Source: Nitrospinaceae bacterium (GTDB lineage: Bacteria; Nitrospinota; Nitrospinia; Nitrospinales; Nitrospinaceae). Taken from it: a stretch of 64,000 nucleotides of DNA. Below, piece by piece: positions 1 through 8,837 of this stretch. The stretch is taken from the NCBI GenBank assembly GCA_028278405.1, contig JANQEK010000034.1, positions 1 to 64,000 of the forward strand. Reading direction: 5' to 3'. The position numbers and the translations under genes are program-made. The notes beneath the pieces are model-generated. The model searched no databases, was not told the origin of the DNA, and saw only the letters and a program-made list of their open reading frames with translations. The stretch's first letter is position 1; each line of letters opens with the position of its first letter.

Positions 1-210
1 CTGGGGTTGAACGACACCAGTCCCACCCAGTTTATAGATCTTCCATTAGTATCGATGGCATCGGGGGACCTGGACAACAACGGTCTGGACGACATGGTGT
101 TGTCCTTGACGGGTGTGGGTACGCTCATGTTCAAGAACCTGGTGACCCTGGACCTGCTCGATCCTGCGGTCGCTCTCGATCTTGCCACCGGTAATGTCGA
201 TGGGAATTGA
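1..210 (+). CDS. C-terminal end of a VCBS/FG-GAP repeat protein (partial)
   Basis: The reading frame is open from the first base of the window to a TGA, so only the last 69 codons of a longer protein are visible. The piece contains SGDLDNNGLDDMVLSL, the aspartate-rich calcium-binding signature of VCBS/FG-GAP beta-propeller repeats, which occur in exported or surface proteins. A rho-independent terminator follows directly, which supports this as the true 3' end. What lies N-terminal, and therefore the function, cannot be seen. Confidence 0.7.
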   Translation: MGLNDTSPTQFIDLPLVSMASGDLDNNGLDDMVLSLTGVGTLMFKNLVTLDLLDPAVALDLATGNVDGN

Positions 211-215
211 ATCCT

Positions 216-284
216 AAAAACGGAACTCTTGGAGAGTTGGTTTTGGAAATACCAAAACGGCCAAGGAGTTCCGTTTTCTTTTTT
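216..284 (+). terminator. Rho-independent terminator
   Basis: A 12-bp perfect arm pair (AAAACGGAACTC with GAGTTCCGTTTT) encloses a long loop and runs into a CTTTTTT tract. It sits just after the stop of the truncated propeller gene. Confidence 0.8.
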
Positions 285-450
285 ACTCTCCTTTGATCCC
301 TCCCTGGGAATGTTCTTAATCCCAAAAAAACAATAGGTTATCTGGTAGCCCGCCGATTGTTATATTCTTTTCTTTGGCTTGAAAAGTGTGATACTTTGAA
401 AGTTAGGCTTTTATTGACGCATTTGGGGGTGAATTTTCAGGAGCGTTGGG

Positions 451-945
451 ATGAAGGCACGTACGATAGGATTCCTTTTTGGAATGGTTTTGATTCATAT
501 GATGTGGATCAAAAGCCCGGCTCATGCCCAGAGCCCTTCTTTATCCCAGAAATCCGACAAATTTCAAATTCCCAAAGAACCGGGATGGAAGGACCCTTCC
601 TACCGTGGATGGGAATTGCTCAGCATTCCGGGTCTGATTGCCACTTACTATGATTTGAATCTGGACGGGAAACTGGACTACCAGGTTATCCGGAAAATTA
701 TCCGGAAGGGGTCCAGCGAGAAAATGACCATCCAGGATGCTATCCAAAGTGCACGAATCGACAACCTGACGGTCTATGTTTCGAAACCGATCATTTATTT
801 CACATCGAAATATCCTCTTTTTTACTGCATGGGAGTCGACTTCCGGCACAATTGCACGAATATTTGGATCGATGTCGCTGAAGACGGTTTGAACGGCAAT
901 GAAACCTTATACACTTTATCAAAACCCCAAATTCAGGTCCGCTAG
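451..945 (+). CDS. Secreted protein of unknown function
   Basis: 164 residues. The N-terminus has a basic start, a hydrophobic core and an AHA|Q-like cleavage site near residue 26, so the protein is probably exported. The mature part has a DLNLDGKLDYQ stretch that resembles an EF-hand-like or VCBS-type calcium loop, and three cysteines. I recognise no family. The ATG follows CAGGAGCGTTGGG, a reasonable ribosome binding site. Its 3' end overlaps the next gene, a diheme cytochrome c protein, by 47 bases, so the two are probably translationally linked and the product may act in the same extracytoplasmic redox process (inference). Confidence 0.75.
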   Translation: MKARTIGFLFGMVLIHMMWIKSPAHAQSPSLSQKSDKFQIPKEPGWKDPSYRGWELLSIPGLIATYYDLNLDGKLDYQVIRKIIRKGSSEKMTIQDAIQSARIDNLTVYVSKPIIYFTSKYPLFYCMGVDFRHNCTNIWIDVAEDGLNGNETLYTLSKPQIQVR

Positions 946-2482
946 ACTCATTTTTGGCTCGGGTCTTCTGACAACTGTTCTCGTTCTTGGATTTGTAGGG
1001 CCGGATTCCGGCGGTCTGTATGCGCACACCGACGACCCCGGCGGTCATAAAGGCCACGAATCACATACCAGCAAAACGATAGGCGCGACCGTCTACAAAC
1101 ACATGTGCACGTTCTGCCATGGCGAGGACGGTAATGGCGGTGGTAAGGCGATGGCTTACCTGTATCCCTGGCCTCGCGATTTTCGCAAGGGCGTGTTCAA
1201 ACACCGGTCGACTCCTTCCGGTTCCCTTCCACTCGATTCCGATATCTTTAAAACCATCAGCAAGGGCATTAAGGGTACTGCGATGCCGGCTTGGGAATCG
1301 GCATTGACTGACGAAGAAACCCAGGCGGTTGTCGAATACATCAAGAGTTTTTCGAGCCGGTTCAAAACGGAGAAACCCAAAAAGCCGATCGATCCCGGTC
1401 CCACACCGCCGACCACCCCGGAGTCCATTGGGAAAGGGGAACAGATTTATAAAGAAATGCGGTGTTCCCGTTGCCATGGCACCGACCTTAAAGGCGGTGG
1501 ACCCATGGCCGATACCCTGTATGATATTTGGGATCATCGCGCGTTTGTCTACGACCTGACCAATCCCAATATCAACAAATTCGGTTACGAAAAAAGGGAA
1601 TTGTTCATGACCCTGACCACCGGTATCGACGGCACTCCCATGAAGTCCTTCAGCCACCTGACCGATGATGAACGGTGGAACCTGGCGTCTTTTGTCCGGT
1701 CCAAAATCCAGGTGGACAAACTACAGAAAGCCGAATACGAAATCGATCTGTATTCCAAAAGAACCGATCAGAAAATTGTAGACGATCCGGAGAGCCCTCT
1801 CTGGAAGGACGTTCCCAGCCACGATGTACAATTGATTGCTCTCAATGCCCGTAAAAATCCGATTAACCGGGTGCGGTTTCAATCCATCATCAACGATAAG
1901 GAAATTGCTATCCGTGTGGTGTGGGACGATCCCGTAGCCAACCGGACCGCCAGCCGTCATCAGGATTTCAAGGATGCCATCGCATTGGAGTTCGCCCTGG
2001 GAGACGTGTTACTGCACACCCACGGCCATAACGAGCCCTTTTTTGGAATGGGCAATCGGTCCAAGCCGGTCAACATCTGGCAATGGCGCGCCGACTGGCA
2101 ATCGGAGATCGAAACCAAAGAAGAACTGGAATACGCAACCAAGGGCATGGATATGGATGTCATGATCTTCGGCGGTGAAGTGAATCCCGTCGAATCCCTC
2201 AATCCTTTCCGTAGTGTGCCCATTGAAGAATTGAATGCCGAAGGGTTTGGAACGTTGACTCCGCAGCCCAAAACCAAACAGAACATTATCGGTAAGGGGA
2301 TTTGGAAAAAAGGTCAATGGCAAGTGGTTTTTCGCCGGACGATCAAGTCTCTCAACAAATGGGACGTTAAATTCAGGAAGAAACAGCCGATCCTGATCGC
2401 CTTCGCGGTGTGGGATGGAGCCTATCAGGACCGCAATGGAAGAAAGATGGTTTCCATGTGGCAACGGTTGAATTTACCTTGA
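899..2482 (+). CDS. Diheme cytochrome c fused to an ethylbenzene-dehydrogenase-type heme-b domain (NxrC-like)
   Basis: 527 residues with an N-terminal signal/anchor (hydrophobic residues about 17-36). Two cytochrome c modules follow: CTFCH at residues 70-74 with GTAMPAW as likely methionine ligand, and CSRCH at 189-193 with GTPMKSF. The C-terminal half (about 295-527) matches the EB_dh heme-b fold of DMSO-reductase type II gamma subunits, including the KPVNIWQWRADW region. This architecture is proposed for NXR gamma/NxrC candidates in nitrite oxidisers; the protein should pass electrons in the periplasm between a molybdoenzyme and other carriers. That partner is not in the window. It is paralogous, full length, to the protein encoded at 34671-36224. 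The preceding gene overlaps its start, and an NHL-propeller gene follows 121 bases on. Confidence 0.85.
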   Translation: MKPYTLYQNPKFRSARLIFGSGLLTTVLVLGFVGPDSGGLYAHTDDPGGHKGHESHTSKTIGATVYKHMCTFCHGEDGNGGGKAMAYLYPWPRDFRKGVFKHRSTPSGSLPLDSDIFKTISKGIKGTAMPAWESALTDEETQAVVEYIKSFSSRFKTEKPKKPIDPGPTPPTTPESIGKGEQIYKEMRCSRCHGTDLKGGGPMADTLYDIWDHRAFVYDLTNPNINKFGYEKRELFMTLTTGIDGTPMKSFSHLTDDERWNLASFVRSKIQVDKLQKAEYEIDLYSKRTDQKIVDDPESPLWKDVPSHDVQLIALNARKNPINRVRFQSIINDKEIAIRVVWDDPVANRTASRHQDFKDAIALEFALGDVLLHTHGHNEPFFGMGNRSKPVNIWQWRADWQSEIETKEELEYATKGMDMDVMIFGGEVNPVESLNPFRSVPIEELNAEGFGTLTPQPKTKQNIIGKGIWKKGQWQVVFRRTIKSLNKWDVKFRKKQPILIAFAVWDGAYQDRNGRKMVSMWQRLNLP

Positions 2483-2603
2483 TCGAAACCCCGGTATGGG
2501 ATATTAATACAGTACGCTAACAATTTTGTTTTTACCGGTTCCCGGAGACCTGCGAGTTTTCGGCCGGTTGAGCAGTTTATTAAGTTTTAAAAGAGGTGGT
2601 TTC

Positions 2604-4130
2604 ATGTCTGAAGACCAGATCAAGAAGGAAGAAGAGCTCAAGGAGGAAGCGCTGGAAGTGGCCGAGGAAGGGCTTGAAGAAGTAGAAGAAGAGGAAATTG
2701 AAGAGGATGCCCTCACCGAAGAGGAAATGGATGAAATCGATGAAGTCGAGGGTGAGGAAGAAGAGGAGAAAGAAACAGGGGCCGTTATGGTTATCGGCCA
2801 AGGCGATTTCTCTACACGTGAAGCCAACCGCGGCGCCGACGACCCCGGCGACAACACCCTTTCCGATCCTCAGTTTGTCTGCCGCTACGGCGATATGCTG
2901 TTTGTCACTGACTGGGGAAACCACCGGGTATTGGCCTGGAATCAATTTCCCGAAGAGAACGGTGAACCCGCCAGCCTTGTGCTGGGACAGGAAGACTTTT
3001 CCGATTGTCTGGAAAATCGCGGTATCAGCACCACCCTTGACGAAATGACATCCGGTCTGGGCGACGAAAACCTGGAAGGATTCACTATCAGTAAACCGGA
3101 AGAGGATACGCTGTCCTCACCAGCAGGTGTTTCCGTCATCGACGGAAAACTGTATGTCTCGGATAGCGGTAACCATCGTGTACTCCGCTGGAACGGCCTG
3201 CCGTCCGAGGACGGTGAAGTGCCGGGTCTCGTTTTAGGCCAGGACAACCTGGAATGCGGCGAAGCCAACCGGCGCGGTTTGGTTGGATCCGGATCATTGT
3301 TCTTCCCGTTTTCCGTTCGCTCCGGCGACGATCAGCACGTTATCGTCGCGGACAAGGACAATCACCGCATCCTGATCTGGCAGAAAGTTCCGTTCAATGA
3401 CGGTTGGAATGCTGATGTCTGCCTGGGACAATTCGGCATGGACGAACGGGAGCCCAACCGCGGTGACTTCGACAACGTAACGCCCGAAACACTCAGTTTC
3501 CCGACATCCGCCTATTACCATGAAGAGTCTGGAAAAGTGTTCGTGGTGGACCAGGGCAACAACCGCGTACTGATCTGGAACAAATTGCCGTCGAACAACG
3601 GTGTGCCCGCGGATCTGGTGCTGGGTCAAAAGGATTTCTACAGCCGCGAGGTCAACTCCGGCATGGGCATGAAACGGTGCGATGCCGCCAGCATGTACTT
3701 CCCGACCGATGTGGTCTATGGCCGCAAGGGATTGTTTGTGTCGGACTCCGGCAACAATCGTGTGCTGGTCTGGAAGGAACTGCCGACGGAGAACGGTCAG
3801 CCTGCGGATCTGGTGATCGGTCAGACCACGTTCACCGGCCACCGGTTCAACCGGGGCGGCGAGGTTTCGGAATGCACCCTGAACGATCCCTACGGGATGT
3901 TCATCGATGAGGACCCGGAGGATGAAGAGGATATTGGAAAACTTTTCATTTGTGACCGCGGGAATTCACGGGTCGTGATCTGGGAAGAACTCCCGGAAGC
4001 CAAAAAGGACGACCAGGATGAAGAGATCGATCATCCGACCATTGAGGATCCTGAACTCCTCATGGGCAGTGATGACGATTTCATGGACGACGAGGAAGAA
4101 GACGAAGAAGCTCCCAAAGAGCTGGCCTGA
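2604..4130 (+). CDS. Acidic-leader NHL-type six-bladed propeller protein
   Basis: 508 residues from the ATG that follows AAAAGAGGTGGTTTC. Residues 1-60 are almost entirely Glu/Asp with a coiled-coil look. Then come six degenerate copies of a blade motif of the form GN(H/N)RVL-x-W....P..NG..A.LVLGQ-x-DF, the NHL repeat style, and the C-terminus is acidic again. There is no signal peptide, so a cytosolic protein-interaction role is likely. It lies behind the cytochrome c/EB_dh gene and ends at a strong terminator. The acidic leader joined to an interaction domain recurs in the 10970-19656 island, suggesting one functional set (inference). No enzymatic motif is visible. Confidence 0.85.
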   Translation: MSEDQIKKEEELKEEALEVAEEGLEEVEEEEIEEDALTEEEMDEIDEVEGEEEEEKETGAVMVIGQGDFSTREANRGADDPGDNTLSDPQFVCRYGDMLFVTDWGNHRVLAWNQFPEENGEPASLVLGQEDFSDCLENRGISTTLDEMTSGLGDENLEGFTISKPEEDTLSSPAGVSVIDGKLYVSDSGNHRVLRWNGLPSEDGEVPGLVLGQDNLECGEANRRGLVGSGSLFFPFSVRSGDDQHVIVADKDNHRILIWQKVPFNDGWNADVCLGQFGMDEREPNRGDFDNVTPETLSFPTSAYYHEESGKVFVVDQGNNRVLIWNKLPSNNGVPADLVLGQKDFYSREVNSGMGMKRCDAASMYFPTDVVYGRKGLFVSDSGNNRVLVWKELPTENGQPADLVIGQTTFTGHRFNRGGEVSECTLNDPYGMFIDEDPEDEEDIGKLFICDRGNSRVVIWEELPEAKKDDQDEEIDHPTIEDPELLMGSDDDFMDDEEEDEEAPKELA

Positions 4131-4163
4131 CCGGCGAAGCGCCGGAGCAGATTTTATTTTTAG

Positions 4164-4207
4164 CGGTGGGAACTCTGATTGAAATCAGAGTCCCGCCGTT
4201 TTTTTTT
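4164..4207 (+). terminator. Rho-independent terminator
   Basis: A stem CGGTGGGAACTCTGA paired with TCAGAGTCCCGCCG (one bulge), a short GAAA-containing loop and a run of nine T. It closes the cytochrome/NHL unit. Confidence 0.9.
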
Positions 4208-4267
4208 GTGTGGCCTTTGAATGGCGTGCTGTTTAGAGGTTTGCAATATATCAAGTAGGCTCATATT

Positions 4268-4945
4268 TTATTGATAGATTTGAAGTCTTATTTGAGCAGT
4301 CTCAATTTTTCCGTCAGTTTTGTGCCTTACCAAAATTGTCACAGGGCGGCCCTCCTCGCCCAGAGTCCCAATGGCCTCCACAAGCCCGTCAGGATTGACT
4401 CTGGCTGACGAGAGTCCAGTCGAAAAGTATTTCGTTCCTGATTTTCCTGAAGTGACATCCTCTTTTGTTCCATCTTTTAATGTTTTCCATACTCTAAGCT
4501 GAACCTTTTCGCTTACTTTTAATTTTGTTTTAGGAGCCCCCACCCGAATGGCGCTATCGGCTAAAATAGTAACGCCAACCATGTATTTTTTCCCTTTATG
4601 AAGTATCACAATAAACTCAAGTGCGCTATTTTCGCCTTTATCAAGAGCGATGGCATTAACTCTTCCATCTGAGCTAATATCTAGCTCAGCTTTGATCGGA
4701 AGGTATTCTGAAAATGCAATATATCTGGTTCCATGTGATCCGGAAGTCACATCTTTTGTAGACCCATCCGAATAATGAGCCGTGACACGGATTTGTGCGG
4801 TATCCCCAACATATATGGCATCTTTGTCGATTTCCGCAGTAACTTTTTCCGGCTCGATTCCATTTTCAGCGCAACTCATGGAAGCACAGGAAAAAAGAAC
4901 TAAAGCCAACAACATAAATACTTTTTTGTAATTTATATCCGTCAT
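4268..4945 (-). CDS. Lipoprotein with two Ig-like (Big_2-type) repeats
   Basis: About 225 residues. Residues 8-20 form a hydrophobic signal ending LVLFSC, a plausible lipobox with Cys20 as the lipidated residue. The body is two tandem copies of a domain marked by VTAHYSDGSTKDVTSG and VWKTLKDGTKEDVTSG, typical of bacterial Ig-like domains of the Big_2 type found in surface adhesins. I use the ATG one codon inside a TTG; neither has a clear ribosome binding site. The gene is clearly more AT-rich than its neighbours and faces the opposite way from the gene before it, which hints at separate acquisition. Function is unknown. Confidence 0.75.
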   Translation of the reverse strand: MTDINYKKVFMLLALVLFSCASMSCAENGIEPEKVTAEIDKDAIYVGDTAQIRVTAHYSDGSTKDVTSGSHGTRYIAFSEYLPIKAELDISSDGRVNAIALDKGENSALEFIVILHKGKKYMVGVTILADSAIRVGAPKTKLKVSEKVQLRVWKTLKDGTKEDVTSGKSGTKYFSTGLSSARVNPDGLVEAIGTLGEEGRPVTILVRHKTDGKIETAQIRLQIYQ

Positions 4946-5082
4946 CAAAAAGAACCAACAAAATGCTCTAAAGTTATAAGGTCTATAAACAGCAGGCGTG
5001 AACTCCGCACTTATTTATATGTTCAGTGAGCCCGGGTTTTATGGCAAGGAAATTTATGGAAGAAGAGAGTAGTATTGTTTTG

Positions 5083-6102
5083 TCATACACAGTAGGGTGG
5101 AATACCTTCCTCCACCCATTGTCCGGCTTTGTCGCTCTTGAGGTTGGATGTGTTTTTATGAATACCCGCTTCGATCTTCCGGCGCGACGCCTCAAACTTC
5201 ACTTCAATTTCCTGAGGTGAATCCTCAAACAAATTGCCGAAGGTGGGCAGGCACTTCAGGTTGCCGACATCGCAGCAGGGTGTCATGTTACCGTTCTGCT
5301 GGACCGTCATGATTTCGATCGACCCCCGTGCCGCCACGCATTCCAGCAGATAGGTGTTTTTCGGAAACGGATTCGACGTCATGGCGCGCCGTCCCTGTTC
5401 ATCCATCCCGAACGCCGGCAGCAGATTGATTCCGAAAATAAAATCCCCCGATTTCGTGAACGATCCGGTTTCTCCCATGTGCGTCGTGTACATTGCTTCG
5501 TCGCAATTGGGATTGTTCTCGGCCAGGTATTTTACTTTGTTGAGGTATTCTTCCAGCAGAGTCGTTATTTCGGGAAACTCCGGCTTCAATCCCTTGAAGA
5601 AATCCACCAGCAGACCCAACTGCATGGCGAGATCGGTCACCGATTCGAAAACCACGTTCACCAGCAGTTTGTCCTGCAGAGTCATCATTTCTTTAAGGAG
5701 CGGTTTCTGCCGTTCCTCCCACACCGTCGGGTAGAGGGTGATATCGATGCGTCCGCCGAGTTTCATGATGTCCACCAGACGCTGCCAGCGTTTGGTTTCT
5801 TCCGATTTGATGTCGAGATTGGTGTGCAGGCAGACGTTGGGGGTGACGGTTTTGAAAATTTTGAAGATGTCCAGAATTTCAGGATTCTGTGACGCCTCGC
5901 CGCCGGTGAGGTTGATCTCGTGCTGGGCCAGGGTGTTCAGCACCTCCACCTGCTTGATCTTGTCCGCCATCAGCTGCGCCTGTGCCGGTGTCAGGTGCCA
6001 GTCCGATTTCGGCATCTGCATGAGCGGCTCGTAGACGTGGCAGAAGGTGCACTCGTCCTTCAGGTAGCGACCGCAACTGACTTCGACAAAAATACTGAGC
6101 AT
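5083..6102 (-). CDS. Radical SAM/SPASM-like protein with an atypical CX7CX2C motif
   Basis: 339 residues. The N-terminus has Cys10, Cys18 and Cys21 (CGRYLKDECTFC), a radical SAM-like cluster site with seven instead of three residues between the first two cysteines. It is followed by INLTGGEASQNP, matching the GGE/SAM-ribose strand, and by HTNLD, similar to the radical SAM barrel. The C-terminal third has TPCCDVGN and further cysteines resembling a SPASM/twitch auxiliary cluster. An in-frame TAG six codons upstream fixes the start near this ATG. It is the last gene of a minus-strand set with a methyltransferase, a TPR protein and a B12-type radical SAM enzyme, so it probably modifies a peptide or small molecule; the substrate is unknown. 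Confidence 0.75.
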   Translation of the reverse strand: MLSIFVEVSCGRYLKDECTFCHVYEPLMQMPKSDWHLTPAQAQLMADKIKQVEVLNTLAQHEINLTGGEASQNPEILDIFKIFKTVTPNVCLHTNLDIKSEETKRWQRLVDIMKLGGRIDITLYPTVWEERQKPLLKEMMTLQDKLLVNVVFESVTDLAMQLGLLVDFFKGLKPEFPEITTLLEEYLNKVKYLAENNPNCDEAMYTTHMGETGSFTKSGDFIFGINLLPAFGMDEQGRRAMTSNPFPKNTYLLECVAARGSIEIMTVQQNGNMTPCCDVGNLKCLPTFGNLFEDSPQEIEVKFEASRRKIEAGIHKNTSNLKSDKAGQWVEEGIPPYCV

Positions 6103-6221
6103 AACGAAAACGTCCCTAGAGAGTGATTACCTCACATCATACCCGTTCCCGCCCGCTATTGGGAGTTTGAATAAGCGAAATTGTCGGGAAACAGAGGTAG
6201 AGTTGTAATGGAGAATAAGTA

Positions 6222-7613
6222 TTAACGCAGCGTCATATGACCAAAGGCAATGGGCTGAGTGGAGCGGTCGAAGGCATTTTTTAAATCGCGTTCACCATAG
6301 CCGAGTTTTTTAAGACGGCCGGTCGATTCGGCGACCTCGCTTTCGGTGATATAGGCCACAGTATCCGGCACGCCGGTAGCGCTCAGGTTTCTGGCCAGCT
6401 CGGTGATCTGTTTTCGCTGTTTCTTGGGGGTGCCGGGCATCGGGGGATAATCCATTTGGCCTTTGTAGGGACTGCGGTACGAGGCGTTCAATGCCTGCAG
6501 GGTCTGGAGCATCAACAGGTCCGCGTCCCATGGCTCCATACGCGAAATTCTGGGATGCACCTGCACCAACTCCAGAGCACTCAAAACATTTTCCGAAAGA
6601 TTGCGCCCGACAAAATCATGCTGATGCTCTAATTGAACGTCAGCAAATCCGATCGCTTTCCCTACCTCTGCGATCAACGGAAAATTCACCATCGACGTGT
6701 ACTGCCCGCCGTACAATTTGTAGTATGGACGCCCCGGCAAGTTGAGTTCGTGGTCGGACAGCATACCGTAATCGAAAGAGGTGTATCCTAAATTATTTTC
6801 GGCGAGGAGTTGTTTTGCCCGCTCCAGGGTTTGGAAGGCGCCGGTGTTGATGGGGATCGGGATTTCGTCCGCCAGACGGTCCAGGTGCTTGAGGATGAAT
6901 GTGCCATACGGCCAGTCCGAAATGTCGATGCGCTGGAAACTGCGTTCCCACACGATTTGTTCCAGGAACGGCGGATTCTTTTTCAGCGCGTCCAGATCCT
7001 TCCCGGCGAACTGTTCCACGAACGATTCCCACGGTACATTCGGAATGTTACGCTGCAGGAGCGGTTGCAGAAATTCTTCATACAGCATGCCGTTGTTCTG
7101 CAGCAGGACCGACGTTGCCAGGTCATCCCAGATTTCGTTGGAGATGATCTTGTGCACCGAATGCGGTTCGAAATCGTCCTGCGTTTCCGCGTTGACTTGT
7201 TTTAGAAAGTAACGGCCCTCATGCTCCTGCAGGTTCGGGTTGACGCGTACGCCGTTTAGGATTTCCTCGGAATAGTCACACAACGTGTAGTGAATGTGCG
7301 AGTAGACAGCGGCATCAACAGATTTCAATCGCGACAGGAACCGTGCCGCCAGGTTGCCGTTGCCGACGCCCCACTCCTGAATAGTGATCGTGTCATCGGC
7401 GAGACGTTGTTTGCGGACTTCTTCCAGGAAGGTATCCGCCAGGGCGTGCGCGAGGCGATAGTCGCGGCTGACGTAGGTCTGGAAGTGATGGTGGATTTCG
7501 GGACCTTTGATCCCGTAGAAGATAGCGTTGACGTGCGTCTGCCACTCATCCGAGGGTTTGAAATCGCCAAGCGGAAGCAATTGTGAATCCGGACGGGCCA
7601 TAGGGGAAGTCAA
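6222..7613 (-). CDS. MidA-like SAM-dependent methyltransferase
   Basis: 463 residues. The Rossmann motif I region reads IQEWGVGNGNLAARFL, followed by YTLCDYSEEIL and IISNEIWDDLAT, in the order seen in the MidA/NDUFAF7 (DUF185) methyltransferases (EIGPG..., ANEFFDALP-like). GYTSFDYG matches the family's later IDYG strand. Known MidA/NDUFAF7 enzymes methylate an arginine on a complex I subunit; whether this homologue does the same is unknown. The TTG at the given end has GGAG close upstream; an ATG four codons in is the alternative. It starts 18 bases after a TPR gene and precedes a radical SAM gene, so the cluster suggests modification of a shared substrate. Confidence 0.7.
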   Translation of the reverse strand: MTSPMARPDSQLLPLGDFKPSDEWQTHVNAIFYGIKGPEIHHHFQTYVSRDYRLAHALADTFLEEVRKQRLADDTITIQEWGVGNGNLAARFLSRLKSVDAAVYSHIHYTLCDYSEEILNGVRVNPNLQEHEGRYFLKQVNAETQDDFEPHSVHKIISNEIWDDLATSVLLQNNGMLYEEFLQPLLQRNIPNVPWESFVEQFAGKDLDALKKNPPFLEQIVWERSFQRIDISDWPYGTFILKHLDRLADEIPIPINTGAFQTLERAKQLLAENNLGYTSFDYGMLSDHELNLPGRPYYKLYGGQYTSMVNFPLIAEVGKAIGFADVQLEHQHDFVGRNLSENVLSALELVQVHPRISRMEPWDADLLMLQTLQALNASYRSPYKGQMDYPPMPGTPKKQRKQITELARNLSATGVPDTVAYITESEVAESTGRLKKLGYGERDLKNAFDRSTQPIAFGHMTLR

Positions 7614-7631
7614 TCACTCCGTACGGAGGAC

Positions 7632-8738
7632 TTATTCATTTGCCGTGTCGCCGGTGGTGGAGACGCCGCCGGGAATGCCCGAGAATTCGGTTTGTCCGCC
7701 ACCGGGAGCGGACTCTTTGGTCAGCATTTCGTATTGCTGATAAGCCTTGGTGGCATCTTCCTGCCGTCCGATCTCCTTGTAAGAGTGGTACAGGTTCAGC
7801 CAGGCGTGGGCGTCTCCGGGATTGAGTGTGGTGGCTTTTTTGAATTCCTTGATCGCGCTTTCGACACGACCGACGGTTCCGTACAAACTTCCCAGATTGG
7901 TGTGAGGAAGCGAGTATTCCGGATCCAACTCGATCGCTTTCTGGAACGCTTGCACCGCTTCTTCCACCATATTCTGGGCGGAATAGATACTGCCCAGATT
8001 GCAGTAGGCCTGCGGGTCCTTTTCATCCAGTTCAATGACGCACAGGGCACTGGTCAGCGATTCGTCGAAGTCGCCCAGATGAAAATAAGCGTTGCTCAGG
8101 GCCGAGCGCAGTTCTTTATTCTCCGGGTCGAACATCAACACTTTCTTCAACGTTCGGATTTCTTCCCAATGATTCTTCTGCATCGTATAAGCAGCGGCCA
8201 GGTTGGCGTAGGCGGTGGTGTCGGTGGGGTCCAGCTCGACCACTTTTTTGAATTCCCGCTCTGCGTTGGCGAACGAATCCTGAAGCATGTAGACACCGCC
8301 AAGATTAAAATGTGTCTCGGCGTCATCCGGGTCCAGCTCCGTCGCGCGGTTCAGCTCACGGACGGCCTCGTCTTCCTGGTTGCTGAGTGCGCACGCGGTG
8401 CCGAGGACTTTACGGGCGCGGGCGTGTTTAGGATCTTTGCTGATCACGGCCCGGATCAATTTGATGGCCTCTTCGTAGTTGCCGCCGTCGATGTAAAGTG
8501 TGGCCAGTTCCACCTGTTTGTCCAGATTGTCGGGATCGGTCCGGAGCTCTTTCTTGATTTGCCGGGTTTTTTTCATGATGGCGGTTTCCAGTTTGATCTG
8601 CTCCGGGTCGCGCACGCCGAGTTCCTCCCATATTTCGGGATGGATCTTCATGGTCACCAGATCGGACTGTTTCTTGTTTTCCTGCTTGTCCCGGAATTCC
8701 TGAGGATTAAAATCCTCGTTGACATCAATATCCGCCAT
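7632..8738 (-). CDS. TPR protein
   Basis: 368 residues with at least seven tetratricopeptide repeats between about residues 65 and 340, recognised by repeated patterns such as ALSNQEDEAVRELNRATELDPDD and NLGSIYSAQNMVEEAVQAFQKAIELDPE. The first 60 residues are charged and without repeats; the C-terminus is a Gly/Thr-rich tail. There is no signal peptide. The start follows AGAGGACCCAAGTT. It lies between the B12 radical SAM gene and the methyltransferase gene, all on the minus strand, and likely scaffolds these enzymes or presents their substrate (inference). Confidence 0.88.
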   Translation of the reverse strand: MADIDVNEDFNPQEFRDKQENKKQSDLVTMKIHPEIWEELGVRDPEQIKLETAIMKKTRQIKKELRTDPDNLDKQVELATLYIDGGNYEEAIKLIRAVISKDPKHARARKVLGTACALSNQEDEAVRELNRATELDPDDAETHFNLGGVYMLQDSFANAEREFKKVVELDPTDTTAYANLAAAYTMQKNHWEEIRTLKKVLMFDPENKELRSALSNAYFHLGDFDESLTSALCVIELDEKDPQAYCNLGSIYSAQNMVEEAVQAFQKAIELDPEYSLPHTNLGSLYGTVGRVESAIKEFKKATTLNPGDAHAWLNLYHSYKEIGRQEDATKAYQQYEMLTKESAPGGGQTEFSGIPGGVSTTGDTANE

Positions 8739-8837
8739 AACTTGGGTCCTCTTAAATGCTCAAAAAATTAAATAAATTTGGATGGTTCTGATTCTAGGTT
8801 ATCCATCGGGTGCCTGTCAAATACGATTCGCAACCCT

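Noticed and set aside
1061-1657. Long open frame antisense to the cytochrome c gene (198 codons, minus)
   Set aside because: It mirrors the codon pattern of the cytochrome gene, has no ribosome binding site and no recognisable domain.
7692-8771. Long plus-strand frame of 359 codons opposite the TPR gene
   Set aside because: The minus-strand frame has clear TPR repeats and a ribosome binding site; the opposite frame is a shadow of the repeat codon bias.
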